A stretch of 64,000 bases of DNA from Actinoallomurus purpureus (GCF_024055795.1 NZ_JAMXMY010000018.1:1-64000), one strand, 5' to 3'; shown: positions 53,266 to 61,560, numbered from the stretch's first letter. The notes: generated from the sequence alone by a model not told the origin. Translations and numbers: made by a program.

Positions 53266-54615
53266 GTGACCTCCGACTCCTCCGCCACCGGACCCTCCTC
53301 GGCCTGTCCCGCCCACTCCGGCCGGACGCCGTTGTACGGGCCGGAGTTCGCCGCCGACCCCACACGTACGTACGCCCACCTGCGCCGGCACGGAGCCGTC
53401 GCGCCGGTCGAACTGGCGCCCGGCGTTCCCGGCACGCTCGTCATCGGTTATGAGGCCGCGCTCGAGGTGCTGCGCGACCCCGTCGCCTTCCCGAAGGACC
53501 CCCGCCGCTGGCAGGCGAGCGTCCCTCCCGACTGCCCGCTCCTGCCGATGATGGGGTACCGGCCGAACACCCTGTTCACCGGCGGCGCGGTCCACGCCCG
53601 GATCCGGGCCGCGGTGACCGACAGCCTGGAGCGGGTGGACCCGAACGTCCTGCGGGGCTACGTCGAGAGCAACGCCGATCTCCTCATCGCGCGGTTCGCG
53701 CCCACCGGCCGCGCGGACCTGATCGCCGAGTACGCCCGCGTGCTGCCCCTCCTCGTGTTCAACGCGCTGTTCGGCTGCCCGCCGGGCATCGGAGATCGGC
53801 TGGTCCAGGGAATGAGCGGCATCTTCGACGGCAAGGAACCGGAGAAGTCGAACATGATCCTGGGGGAGGCCCTCATGGAGCTGGTGGCCCTCAAACGCGT
53901 GCGGCCCGGCGCGGACCTCACCTCCTGGCTGATGGCGCACCCCGCGCGGCTCACGGACGAGGAGATGCTGCACCAGCTCGTCGTGCTCGTGGGGGCCGGG
54001 ACCGAACCCGAACAGAACCTCATCGCGAACGCGATGCGGCTCCTGCTGTCCGACGACCGCTTCGCCGGTGACCTGTCCGGCGGCAGCCTGGCCATCGAGG
54101 ACGCGCTCGATCAGGTGCTGTGGACGGACCCTCCCATCGCGAACTACGCGGTGGCCTACCCCCCGCGGGAGACGCCGTTCGCCGGCGTCCGGCTGGCCGC
54201 CCACCAGCCGGTCGTCATCAGTTTCGGCGCCGCGAACACCGACCCGTCGCTCACGTCGGATCGCCGCGCGGGCAACCGGGCGCACCTGGCGTGGGGCGCG
54301 GGCCCGCACACCTGCCCGGCGCAGGGTCACGGACGTCTCATCGCCACGGTCGCGATCGAGAAGCTCCTCGACGGGCTCCCCGACATGGAGCTCGCGGTCC
54401 CCGCCGGCCAACTGCGGTGGCGGCCGGGGATGTTCCACCGCGCGCTCGCCGCGCTCCCGGTCCGCTTCCCGCCCGCGTCGGCGCCCGCCTCACCAGAGAC
54501 CGCGGCCTGGTCGGCGCCGGTCCCGCCGATCGGGGCCGTTGCGCCGAAGCGACCGGAGGGCGCGGAACACCCGCGCTGGTGGAGTTCGCTGGTCGGCTGG
54601 TGGCGCGGACAGTGA
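53266..54615 (+). CDS. Cytochrome P450 without ExxR motif (CYP157-like)
   Basis: A 449-residue heme protein. The GTG at 53266 follows CAGGAG by 5 bp. The heme-binding loop is HLAWGAGPHTCPAQ with Cys350 (W at the usual Phe position). The I helix is GAGTEPEQN (243-251), lacking the usual acid-Thr pair AG-x-[DE]T but with an AGTE variant. Where the K-helix ExxR should be, the protein reads DQVLW (282-286), the pattern of the CYP157 family, known to lack ExxR (EQxLW). CYP157 genes usually sit in conservons with GTPase, roadblock and sensor genes; none is present here. Residues after about 405 are a Pro/Ala-rich tail. The reaction is unknown. Confidence 0.9.
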   Translation: MTSDSSATGPSSACPAHSGRTPLYGPEFAADPTRTYAHLRRHGAVAPVELAPGVPGTLVIGYEAALEVLRDPVAFPKDPRRWQASVPPDCPLLPMMGYRPNTLFTGGAVHARIRAAVTDSLERVDPNVLRGYVESNADLLIARFAPTGRADLIAEYARVLPLLVFNALFGCPPGIGDRLVQGMSGIFDGKEPEKSNMILGEALMELVALKRVRPGADLTSWLMAHPARLTDEEMLHQLVVLVGAGTEPEQNLIANAMRLLLSDDRFAGDLSGGSLAIEDALDQVLWTDPPIANYAVAYPPRETPFAGVRLAAHQPVVISFGAANTDPSLTSDRRAGNRAHLAWGAGPHTCPAQGHGRLIATVAIEKLLDGLPDMELAVPAGQLRWRPGMFHRALAALPVRFPPASAPASPETAAWSAPVPPIGAVAPKRPEGAEHPRWWSSLVGWWRGQ

Positions 54616-54699
54616 GACGCGGGTCCAAGACGGAGGGGCGCCGTGTCGAGGATCATGCCGAAGGGCCTGCCCGTGTCCCGGGCCCGGGGTGTCCCGGTC

Positions 54700-55296
54700 T
54701 CACTTGTATCGCGGGACCGGCACGCCCTCGGCGTTCGCGACGTGACGGCCGTGGAGCGGAGAGTGCAGCGTCACGTCGGTGTAGCGGGTGGTGAACGGCC
54801 CGAATCCGCCCCAGGCCTGACCGCCGTCGGCGCAGTTCTTGCTGGAGCCGCCCTCGTAGACGGTGACCGTGACCAGCGCCGGGTTCTCGGCGACGGAGAC
54901 GTGGTCGAGCACGCATCCGATCCGCTCCGCCCACGACCGCCAGATCACGCGCAGCCTCGTCCCGTGCGCGGAGTACGCGTCCGGCGCCATCGCGACCGGA
55001 TGGCCGGATCCCGGCTGCGCCCGCACCTTCTCGCTCTCCGTCGTGCCGTGCAGGCGGGGCTCCGCCGTGGCATGGGCGTGGTCCACCCAGCTGATCGTGA
55101 GGAGCGCCACGACGGCGAGCGCGGCGAGACCCCGCCAGGCGGCCGCGGCCTCCCACCACCGCGTGTAGCGATCGTCGGGATGGTCACGAGCCCAGGCCCT
55201 CGCCGGTCGGCTCCACAGCCGCCGCGGATCGACGAGCATGACGACGGCCATGGGCACGATCACGATCCAGGCGACGACGAGCCACCACGGCGGCAT
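54700..55296 (-). CDS. Membrane-anchored hypothetical protein
   Basis: A 198-residue protein starting at the ATG at 55296 (GGGAGGG upstream). Two hydrophobic segments (about 2-20, WWLVVAWIVIVPMAVVML, and about 58-74) flank a short basic cytoplasmic loop with RRLWSRPARAWARDHPDDRY. A C-terminal extracytoplasmic domain of about 120 residues has two cysteines (RIGCVLDHV and KNCADGG). The C-terminal GPFTTRYTDVTLHSPL is reminiscent of small exported domains of unknown function. It is divergent from the GH114 gene. Confidence 0.75.
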   Translation of the reverse strand: MPPWWLVVAWIVIVPMAVVMLVDPRRLWSRPARAWARDHPDDRYTRWWEAAAAWRGLAALAVVALLTISWVDHAHATAEPRLHGTTESEKVRAQPGSGHPVAMAPDAYSAHGTRLRVIWRSWAERIGCVLDHVSVAENPALVTVTVYEGGSSKNCADGGQAWGGFGPFTTRYTDVTLHSPLHGRHVANAEGVPVPRYK

Positions 55297-55358
55297 GGAT
55301 CCCTCCCGATCCTCCGAACGCCTGACGGCCTGGCGACGGCGGGGTAGCTTGATCATTT

Positions 55359-56195
55359 ATGTCACGGATGAACCATCGGTACGTATTGTTCACCCTGGTC
55401 GCCCTGTCGCTCGCCGGTTGCGGCAGCGCTGGAACCGGGGCGCGTGATGTGGCCGCGCACGGCACGGCGTCGGTCACCGCCGAGGCGAGCTCCTGGTGGC
55501 GGCCCAGGGTCGGCGTCAGCTGGCAGTGGCAGCTCAGCGGGAAGATCGACACGTCGGTCAAGGCGAGCGTCTTCGACGTCGACATGTTCGACACGCCCAA
55601 GTCGACCGTCACCGCGCTGCACAAAAAGGGGCGCAAGGTCATCTGCTACATCGACATCGGCGCGGCCGAGCAGGGCCGGCCCGACTACGGCAAGTTCCCC
55701 AAGTCCATCCTCGGCAAGAAGGTCGACGGCTGGCCGCAGGAGCGCTGGGTCGACATCCGCCAGGTCAGCGTGGTGCAGCGCATCTGGTCCGCGCGCCTGG
55801 ACCAGTGCAAGGCCAAGGGATTCGACGGCGTCGAGCCGGACCTGGTCGACGCCTACCAGAACAAGTCCGGCTTCCCGGTGACCGCGAAACAGCAACTGGC
55901 GTTCAACCGGATGCTGTCACGCGTCGCCCACCAGAAGGGCCTCGCGGTCGGCCTGAAGAACGACCTGGACCAGATCCCGACCCTGGTCAAGGACTTCGAC
56001 TTCGCGGTGAACGAGCAGTGCGCGGAGTACAAGGAGTGCTCGGCCCTCAAGCCCTTCATCAAGGCCGGCAAGCCCGTCTTCCACGCCGAGTACACCGTGC
56101 CGCTGAGCAAGTTCTGCCCCGAGTCCAAGAAACTGCGGCTCAGCTCCATTCGCAAGACCCTCGACCTCACCGCCAAACGCCAGACCTGCCCCTGA
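55359..56195 (+). CDS. GH114-type lipoprotein (endo-alpha-1,4-polygalactosaminidase-like)
   Basis: A 278-residue surface lipoprotein (LSLAGC, Cys21). The GH114 (TIM-barrel) core is clear: VGVSWQWQLSGKIDTSVKAS, YIDIGAAEQGRPDYGKFP, FDGVEPDLVDAYQNKSGFP with the acid pair typical of the active site, and GLAVGLKNDLDQIPTLVKDFDFAVNEQC. Its usual substrate is galactosaminogalactan-type exopolysaccharide, so it may target fungal or biofilm polymers. It is monocistronic and followed by a hairpin. Confidence 0.9.
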   Translation: MSRMNHRYVLFTLVALSLAGCGSAGTGARDVAAHGTASVTAEASSWWRPRVGVSWQWQLSGKIDTSVKASVFDVDMFDTPKSTVTALHKKGRKVICYIDIGAAEQGRPDYGKFPKSILGKKVDGWPQERWVDIRQVSVVQRIWSARLDQCKAKGFDGVEPDLVDAYQNKSGFPVTAKQQLAFNRMLSRVAHQKGLAVGLKNDLDQIPTLVKDFDFAVNEQCAEYKECSALKPFIKAGKPVFHAEYTVPLSKFCPESKKLRLSSIRKTLDLTAKRQTCP

Positions 56196-56201
56196 CCCAC
56201 G

Positions 56202-56242
56202 GCGCTCAGGGCGCCCGCTCCCGAGGCGGACGCCCTGAACGC
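56202..56242 (+). terminator. Terminator after GH114
   Basis: Arms 56202-56213 (GCGCTCAGGGCG) and 56231-56242 pair with one mismatch around a 17-nt loop, 6 bp after the stop. Confidence 0.65.
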
Positions 56243-56396
56243 GCGGTAATCCGCCAGTAGGGCGCCGGTCCTGGTCGCGGTTAGGACCAGTGGCCCAATT
56301 ATCGTCGTCGGTCTATCTCTGAAACGTGATCGATCGCTAAACTCGCTCCACTTATACCAGCTTGCCGCATTATGGCATGAGCGAGGGAAGAAAGAG

Positions 56397-56870
56397 ATGA
56401 GTATTCGTCGGATGCTGGCCGTATCAACGGTCGCCGCTTTGTCGCTCGCCGGTTCCGCTGCGGTCACCGCAGCCCCGGCCGATGCCGCCTCTCTGCACGG
56501 CTCGTGCGGTAAGGGCTGGCCCAGCAAGACTCGGGACAAGGTGGCCATCACAGCGGTCAACAAGCAACATAAGCGGGTAGCGGTCGCATACGTGTATTCG
56601 TACGTGAAGACGTACCCGCATTCCATTCACAGAACTGCTTGCGCGATCCTTCGCCCCGTTGCAGGGTACACGGGTTCGAAGCACGAGATGCTGGTCGGGA
56701 TCCAATTCCACAAGCCCGGGTCTCCGGCTCCCGCCAAGGAGCGTGCCGACAAATATTACGTCGGACCGGTGACGATTGCGATCAACAGTAAGTACGGTAC
56801 GTACAGGGTGTTCGGCGCGATCACGATCGGCAAGCGCGTGTACAACATCAGCGGTCCCTGGCGGAGCTGA
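56397..56870 (+). CDS. Secreted hypothetical protein
   Basis: A 157-residue exported protein with a signal peptide ending APADAAS (about residue 31). The mature region is basic, with two cysteines (GSCGKGW, RTACAILRP) and a pattern rich in Lys/Tyr (VAVAYVYSYVKTYPHSIH). The upstream about 120 bp are AT-rich, which suggests a promoter and different base composition from neighbours. Function not recognised; an extracellular, possibly wall-bound role is inferred from charge. Confidence 0.72.
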   Translation: MSIRRMLAVSTVAALSLAGSAAVTAAPADAASLHGSCGKGWPSKTRDKVAITAVNKQHKRVAVAYVYSYVKTYPHSIHRTACAILRPVAGYTGSKHEMLVGIQFHKPGSPAPAKERADKYYVGPVTIAINSKYGTYRVFGAITIGKRVYNISGPWRS

Positions 56871-56894
56871 CCGGCTCCCAAGTCGACACCCGTT

Positions 56895-56976
56895 CCGAAC
56901 GCTCGGTGAAGGGTTCCGCGGAAGCGCCCTGGGCACTCCTTGTGTCGCTTCGACCGGAGCTTTACCGAGCGTTCCG
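56895..56976. repeat. 17-bp inverted repeat with 48-bp spacer
   Basis: CCGAACGCTCGGTGAAG (56895-56911) and CTTTACCGAGCGTTCCG (56960-56976) pair at 15 of 17 positions. It lies between two secreted-protein genes, with a layout like the repeat at 33785-33879 (which also precedes a gene near lectin-like genes), though the sequences differ. Confidence 0.5.
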
Positions 56977-57129
56977 CGCGCATCGTCGTGTACCGGACCT
57001 ATCTGAGTGTGCGGGAGGACGGCCGCGACCTGGACCTCCCCGAACGAAGATCGCTTACGGCCCCGCGTGAGGTTGATCTTCGACGTGGTGTCGCGGGTGA
57101 TTCCGAAACCGGACGAGAAAGGAGAAATT

Positions 57130-57630
57130 TTGCGCAAGCGAACAATAGGGGCGGCCGTGACGGCTGCCACCGCGCTACTGGTCCCCGCTCTGGCCGCCAC
57201 GCCGGCCAACGCCGCAAGCACTTTTTATCTTCAGAACCAAGAGTCCTGGAAGTGCCTTGCGAGCAGTAGTTCGACGTCGGGTAAACCTGCTCTCATCGGC
57301 AGCTGTGGCAACGCGCGGAAGATCCGCTTCCAGACCAAGTGGGGGGACCACCTGGTCAACGTTCTCACCGGCAAGTGCCTGGACATCGCACTCGGCACGA
57401 ACAAAAAGGTGAATAGCGGCGACTACGTTGTGCTGAGCACCTGCAAGAAGACCGCTGCCAATCAAAAGTGGGACGTCAGCTCAGGTAGCGTGGTCACGAT
57501 CATGCACCGCCGGCGCGCAGGAGAGCCCTATGTGTATGTTTCGGAGAAGGGGGCCAGGATAAACTCTGGCGTAATCGTGCAGACGCAGCCCTACCCTCCG
57601 CCGGGCAGGCAGATCTGGGAGAAGCTCTGA
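57130..57630 (+). CDS. Secreted ricin-B-like protein
   Basis: A 166-residue exported protein; the TTG at 57130 is chosen since AAAGGAG lies 5 bp upstream and the signal peptide MRKRTIGAAVTAATALL ends ATPANAAS. The mature domain resembles a RICIN lectin: SWKCLASSSSTS, LTGKCLDIALGTNKK and STCKKTAANQKWDVS (QxW). It is a distant relative of the pair at 32534 and 33167 by order of motifs. It converges with the FtsX-like gene across a strong hairpin. Confidence 0.78.
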   Translation: MRKRTIGAAVTAATALLVPALAATPANAASTFYLQNQESWKCLASSSSTSGKPALIGSCGNARKIRFQTKWGDHLVNVLTGKCLDIALGTNKKVNSGDYVVLSTCKKTAANQKWDVSSGSVVTIMHRRRAGEPYVYVSEKGARINSGVIVQTQPYPPPGRQIWEKL

Positions 57631-57708
57631 GCTTGCTCCGCGTGGTCATGAGCGGAGCCGGCTGAGGGACGCGACCGCGCGCCGCGGTCCGGGCGAAGGC
57701 GGGTGCGT

Positions 57709-57746
57709 CCGCAGGGGTCTCCTTAAGGTCGGGGAGACCCCTGCGG
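57709..57746. terminator. Bidirectional hairpin terminator
   Basis: Perfect 14-bp arms (57709-57722 CCGCAGGGGTCTCC and 57733-57746) with a 10-nt loop, placed between convergent genes ending at 57630 and 57754. Confidence 0.85.
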
Positions 57747-57753
57747 ATTCGGA

Positions 57754-58326
57754 TCACCGTGGTTGGTTCACCACCTGATCCACTCCCGGTCGGCTCATCA
57801 CCGCCTTGATGATCGCCTGGAAGTCGGCGGGTCGGCGCATGGTCACCCGGAACGAGGCGGGGATGTCGCCGGGGCGGAGAGCGTCTCCCCTCTTCGTTCC
57901 CGCGAGGCTGTTCTTGGCCTGGGCGAACGCCTCCGCCTTCGTGACGTACTCGACGGCACGTACCTGCGGCGTCTTCCTCAGCGCGTCGGCGATCGCGTCC
58001 CGCTGGGCCGGGGTGGCCTCCTGATGGTGGCAGCTGGGGTTGAGGGACGCCTTGGCACAGAGATAGATCGTGGCCTGATTCGTCGGGAGCTGCGTCGATG
58101 TCGGCGTGGGGCGGGACTGAGGGGGAGCGGTCGTGTTCCGCGTGCCGTGCGGGAGTCCGGTCGCGAGGAATACCACCGCCGTGACGCCGGCGGCGGCCGC
58201 GAGGGGAGCGGCGAAGCGGAGTCGGCGACGGCGCGCGGTGCGGTGGCGCAGCGGCGGAGGGACGGCCGGCCCCCACTCGTCGGCCATCGCGTAGGCGTCC
58301 CGGATGCGATCTTCGAGTGTTCTCAT
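57754..58326 (-). CDS. Membrane protein with FtsX-like extracellular domain
   Basis: A 190-residue single-pass protein. An N-terminal cytoplasmic part of about 35 residues (MRTLEDRIRDAYAMADEWGP, then Arg-rich) precedes a membrane segment (about 37-57) and a Pro/Thr linker. The C-terminal domain matches the FtsX extracellular fold: TIYLCAKASLNPSCHH, then VRAVEYVTKAEAFAQAKNSL, then DIPASFRVTMRRPADFQA and the ending RPGVDQVV. The FtsX transmembrane permease part is missing. It overlaps the sigma gene by ATGA, which places it where an anti-sigma partner is expected. The design suggests a sensor that uses an FtsX-type ectodomain to report on the cell wall. Confidence 0.85.
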   Translation of the reverse strand: MRTLEDRIRDAYAMADEWGPAVPPPLRHRTARRRRLRFAAPLAAAAGVTAVVFLATGLPHGTRNTTAPPQSRPTPTSTQLPTNQATIYLCAKASLNPSCHHQEATPAQRDAIADALRKTPQVRAVEYVTKAEAFAQAKNSLAGTKRGDALRPGDIPASFRVTMRRPADFQAIIKAVMSRPGVDQVVNQPR

Positions 58327-58838
58327 CTGACGTCCTCCAGAAGCCTGGCGAGAGCGGCGAGGGCCCGGGACGTCGTGGCCGAGACGGTGCCGCGGCTGAT
58401 CTTCAGAATGCCGGCGATCTCCTGTTCGGGCAGGTCGCAGTAGAAGCGCAGGGCGAGGACCTCACGCTGGCGACGAGAGAGCCGTGCGATCGCGCCCAGG
58501 ACCGCCAGCCGCTCCTGCCCGTCGATCGCGCTGTCCTCGGCCGACCACGCCGGAGGCTGGTACGGCTGCCGGAACCGGCCGGCGACCGCCCGGCGGCGCA
58601 GCACGGACCGGCAGCGGTTCAGCACCGCCGATCTCAGATAGGCCAGCCCGGCGGCCGGATCGCGCAGAGACCGCCATTTGTCGTGCAGCCCCAGGAAGGC
58701 GTCCTGGACCACGTCTTCGGCCGTCGGTCCGTCACCGACCATCAGCATCGCGAGCCGGATGAGCCCGAGGGCGTGGTCCCGATAGAGATCACCGACATCA
58801 TCGGGCGCCCGCGCGGAAGAGACCATTTCAATGTCCAC
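58323..58838 (-). CDS. SigE family RNA polymerase sigma factor
   Basis: A 171-residue ECF sigma factor (alternative start at residue 5, MVSSARAPDD). Region 2 is GLIRLAMLMVGDGPTAEDVVQDAF, region 4 LSRRQREVLALRFYCDLPEQEIAGILKISRGTVSATTSRAL. The second such sigma-plus-membrane-partner pair in the window (see 4009); only the partner domains differ. A hairpin at 58882-58931 lies upstream of its start. Confidence 0.93.
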   Translation of the reverse strand: MDIEMVSSARAPDDVGDLYRDHALGLIRLAMLMVGDGPTAEDVVQDAFLGLHDKWRSLRDPAAGLAYLRSAVLNRCRSVLRRRAVAGRFRQPYQPPAWSAEDSAIDGQERLAVLGAIARLSRRQREVLALRFYCDLPEQEIAGILKISRGTVSATTSRALAALARLLEDVR

Positions 58839-58881
58839 GTACCAGAGACGCCCCGAGGCCTCGAATGCTGCGTGCCTCCCA

Positions 58882-58931
58882 TGATCATCGAGAGTCCTGA
58901 CACCGCCAACGCATGAAAACCTCGATGATCA
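58882..58931. terminator. Hairpin upstream of the sigma gene
   Basis: Perfect 11-bp arms TGATCATCGAG (58882-58892) and CTCGATGATCA (58921-58931) with a 28-nt loop. It is similar in sequence to hairpins at 33662 and 34621 (TGATCGTCGAG). It probably isolates the sigma gene from transcription coming from the dehydrogenase operon. Confidence 0.6.
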
Positions 58932-59066
58932 GGCGCGGCAGTCGCGTCTACTACGCCCTTATCCACGAGACCGCCGCAGGGGGACGCCGAAGGCGGAGAC
59001 ACGTCGAGCACTTAACGTACGTCGCTCGGATAAGCGATTACGTGCGTGTGCCTCGCACCGTATTCG

Positions 59067-59095
59067 GGTCTCCGGGCCGTATCGGCCCGGAGACC
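59067..59095 (-). terminator. Terminator of the 2-oxoacid dehydrogenase operon
   Basis: Perfect 13-bp stem GGTCTCCGGGCCG / CGGCCCGGAGACC with a 3-nt loop, 10 bp after the E2 stop codon. Confidence 0.9.
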
Positions 59096-59104
59096 TCGAC
59101 ACCG

Positions 59105-60532
59105 TCAGGACCAGGCGAGCATGCGCATGGGGTCCTCGAGCATGGCGCCGACCTCGCGGAGGACGGCCGAGCCGAGTTCGCCGTCGACGATGCGGTGGTC
59201 GAACGACAGTGCCAGCGTCGTCACCTTGCGAATCCTGATCTCACCCTCGTGCACCCAGGGCATGTCCCTGATCTGGCCGAAGCAGAGGATCGCCGACTCA
59301 CCGGGCGTCAGGATCGGGGTGCCCGCGTCGACGCCGAAGACGCCGACGTTGGTGATCGTGATCGTGCCGTCGGACAGGTCGGCCGGGGTCGACTTGCCGG
59401 CTCGCGCCGTCGCGGCGAGGTCGGCGAACGCCCGGGCCAGGTCCGGCAGCGACAGGTCGTGGGCGTCGCGGACCTTCGGCACGATCAGCCCGCGCTCGGT
59501 CGCGGCGGCGATGCCCAGGTTCACGTAGTGCTTGACCACGATCTCCTGTGCCTCGTCATCCCACGACGAGTTGATCAGCGGGTGACGCCGGACCGCCAGC
59601 AGCAGCGCCTTGGCGACGAGCAGCAGCGGCGAGACCTTGAGGCCCTCGAAGTCGGGCAGGTCGCGCAGCCGCCTGGCGGCGTTCATGGTCTCGGTGACGT
59701 CGACCTGCAGCCACTCGGTGACGTGCGGCGCGGTGAACGCCGACTGCACCATGGCCGCCGCCGTGTGCTTACGCACGCCCCGGATCGGGATGCGCTCCTC
59801 CCGCCGCTCGCCCACGGCCCGTACGGGGGCTGCGGGCGCGGGGGCCGTCGCGGCCTGACGGACGTCGTCCCGGGTGATCGACCCCTGCGGGCCGGTGCCG
59901 GTGACGGCGGTCAGGTCGACGCCGAGGTCCTTGGCCAGCTTGCGGACCGGGGGCTTGGCCAGCACCGCGACGCGTCCCCCGGCGGGCCGGACCGCCGGCG
60001 CGGGCGTGGCGGCCTCCGCCCGTACGGCGGCGCTCGCGGGAGCGGCCGGGGCCGTCCCGGCCGGCGCGCCGGACGCCGCCTTGCGCGGCCGGCGCTTGGT
60101 CGAACCCGCCTTCACGCCGTAGCCGACGAGCACCGGAACACGCTTCTGCTCCGGGGCGGACGGGTCCACCGCCGGTGCGGGGCTGCCCTCCATGCCGGGC
60201 TCCCGCGCGCCCTCGGCGGGCGGGGAGGCGACCACTTCCTGCGCGGGCGCCGTGTCCTCGGCGGTCCTGCCGACGACCGGCACGTCGCCGCCGACGGCGA
60301 CCGAGATGATCGGGACGCCGACGTCGACCGTCGTGCCCTCCTCGACGAGGAGCTCGGCGACGGTGCCCTCGTACGGGCACGGCAGCTCGACGACGGCCTT
60401 GGCCGTCTCGATCTCCACGATCGTCTGGTTGACCTCGACGGCGTCGCCGGGCCGTACGTGCCACTTGATGATGTCGGCCTCGGTCAGGCCTTCGCCGACG
60501 TCCGGCAGTTTGAACTGCTTCAGCTCGCCCAT
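59105..60532 (-). CDS. Dihydrolipoamide acyltransferase (E2) of a 2-oxoacid dehydrogenase
   Basis: Core enzyme of 475 residues that transfers the acyl group from lipoyl to CoA. One lipoyl domain (about 1-78, lipoyl-Lys in IETAKAVVELP). A Pro/Ala-rich linker follows, then the peripheral subunit-binding domain (VRKLAKDLGVDLTAVTGTGPQGSITRDDV). The catalytic domain ends in SFDHRIVDGELG, with the HxxxDG active site. ATG at 60532 or GTG at 60538, both immediately after the E1-beta stop. The ETAKA instead of ETDKA at the lipoylation site is typical of actinobacterial branched-chain or acetoin-type E2. No E3 gene is near. Confidence 0.93.
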   Translation of the reverse strand: MGELKQFKLPDVGEGLTEADIIKWHVRPGDAVEVNQTIVEIETAKAVVELPCPYEGTVAELLVEEGTTVDVGVPIISVAVGGDVPVVGRTAEDTAPAQEVVASPPAEGAREPGMEGSPAPAVDPSAPEQKRVPVLVGYGVKAGSTKRRPRKAASGAPAGTAPAAPASAAVRAEAATPAPAVRPAGGRVAVLAKPPVRKLAKDLGVDLTAVTGTGPQGSITRDDVRQAATAPAPAAPVRAVGERREERIPIRGVRKHTAAAMVQSAFTAPHVTEWLQVDVTETMNAARRLRDLPDFEGLKVSPLLLVAKALLLAVRRHPLINSSWDDEAQEIVVKHYVNLGIAAATERGLIVPKVRDAHDLSLPDLARAFADLAATARAGKSTPADLSDGTITITNVGVFGVDAGTPILTPGESAILCFGQIRDMPWVHEGEIRIRKVTTLALSFDHRIVDGELGSAVLREVGAMLEDPMRMLAWS

Positions 60533-60534
60533 GC

Positions 60535-61512
60535 TCACCACGCGAAGGTCCGGTCGACGGCGTCGAGGACGCGGTCAAGGTCGGGCAGGTAGTGGTCCTC
60601 GAGGCGGGACGGGGGGTACGGCGTGGAGAAGCCGCCGACCCGCAGCACCGGTGCCTCCAGGTGGTAGAAGCACTTCTCGGTGATCCGGGCGGCGAGCTCG
60701 CCACCGTACCCGCTGAACACCGGGGCCTCGTGCACGACCACGCACCGGCCCGTCCGGCGTACGGAGGCGAGCACCGTCTCCTCGTCGAGCGGGTTGAGGG
60801 AGCGGATGTCGATGACCTCGATCGAGTGGCCCTCGTCGGCCTGCGCGGCCTCCAGGGACGTCTTGACCATCGGCCCGTACGCGAGCACGGTCACGTCCTC
60901 GCCCGGGCGTGCCACGACGGCCTTGTCGAAGGGAGCGGCGTTCGCCAGGTCGCGGTCGACGGGGGCCTTGTCCCAGTAGCGGCGCTTCGGCTCGAAGAAG
61001 ATCACTGGGTCGGGGCACTCGATGGCCTGCTGGATCATCGTGTACGCGTCGGCCGGGTTCGAGCAGGCGACGACGCGCAAGCCGCCGGTGTGGGTGAAGT
61101 ACGCCTCCGGCGACTCGCTGTGGTGCTCGACGGCGCCAATGCCGCCGCCGAACGGAATGCGGATCACGACCGGCAGCTCCAGAGTGCCCAGCGAGCGCAT
61201 CCGCATCTTGGCGAGCTGGGAGGTGATCTGGTTGAACGCCGGGAACACGAACCCGTCGAACTGGATCTCGCACACCGGCCGGTAGCCGCGCAGCGCGAGC
61301 CCGATGGCCGTGCCGACGATGCCGGACTCGGCCAGCGGCGTGTCGATGACACGGGCCTCGCCGAAGTCCTTCTGCAGACCGTCGGTCACCCGGAACACAC
61401 CGCCGAGCCGGCCGACGTCCTCACCCATGATGAGGACCTTCGGGTCGTTCTCCATGGCCTTGCGAAGGCCCTCGTTCATGGCCCTGGAAAGAGTCAGCGT
61501 CTCAGCGCTCAC
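60535..61512 (-). CDS. 2-oxoacid dehydrogenase E1 component, beta subunit
   Basis: A 325-residue subunit with a GTG start behind GGAGGGGAG. The transketolase-type domain has MGEDVGRLGGVFRVTDGL, GLALRGYRPVCEIQFDGFVFPAFNQ, and RIPFGGGIGAVEHHSESPEAYF with the conserved His pair near the thiamine diphosphate. The C-terminal domain has YGPMVKTSLEAAQ. It acts with the alpha subunit at 61561. Pattern suits branched-chain 2-oxoacid or pyruvate; not resolvable here. Confidence 0.94.
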   Translation of the reverse strand: MSAETLTLSRAMNEGLRKAMENDPKVLIMGEDVGRLGGVFRVTDGLQKDFGEARVIDTPLAESGIVGTAIGLALRGYRPVCEIQFDGFVFPAFNQITSQLAKMRMRSLGTLELPVVIRIPFGGGIGAVEHHSESPEAYFTHTGGLRVVACSNPADAYTMIQQAIECPDPVIFFEPKRRYWDKAPVDRDLANAAPFDKAVVARPGEDVTVLAYGPMVKTSLEAAQADEGHSIEVIDIRSLNPLDEETVLASVRRTGRCVVVHEAPVFSGYGGELAARITEKCFYHLEAPVLRVGGFSTPYPPSRLEDHYLPDLDRVLDAVDRTFAW

Positions 61513-61560
61513 CGTCGCACTCCCCTCCGCGCGTGCCGTCGGCCCGGGTCGGCAGCCGCC

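Noticed and set aside
52173-54615. Biosynthetic gene cluster around the P450
   Set aside because: Only an SDR and a P450 are present; no synthase, carrier protein or transporter gene supports a cluster.
53266-55296. Conservon with the CYP157-like P450
   Set aside because: No GTPase, roadblock, DUF742 or nitrate-type sensor kinase gene is adjacent.
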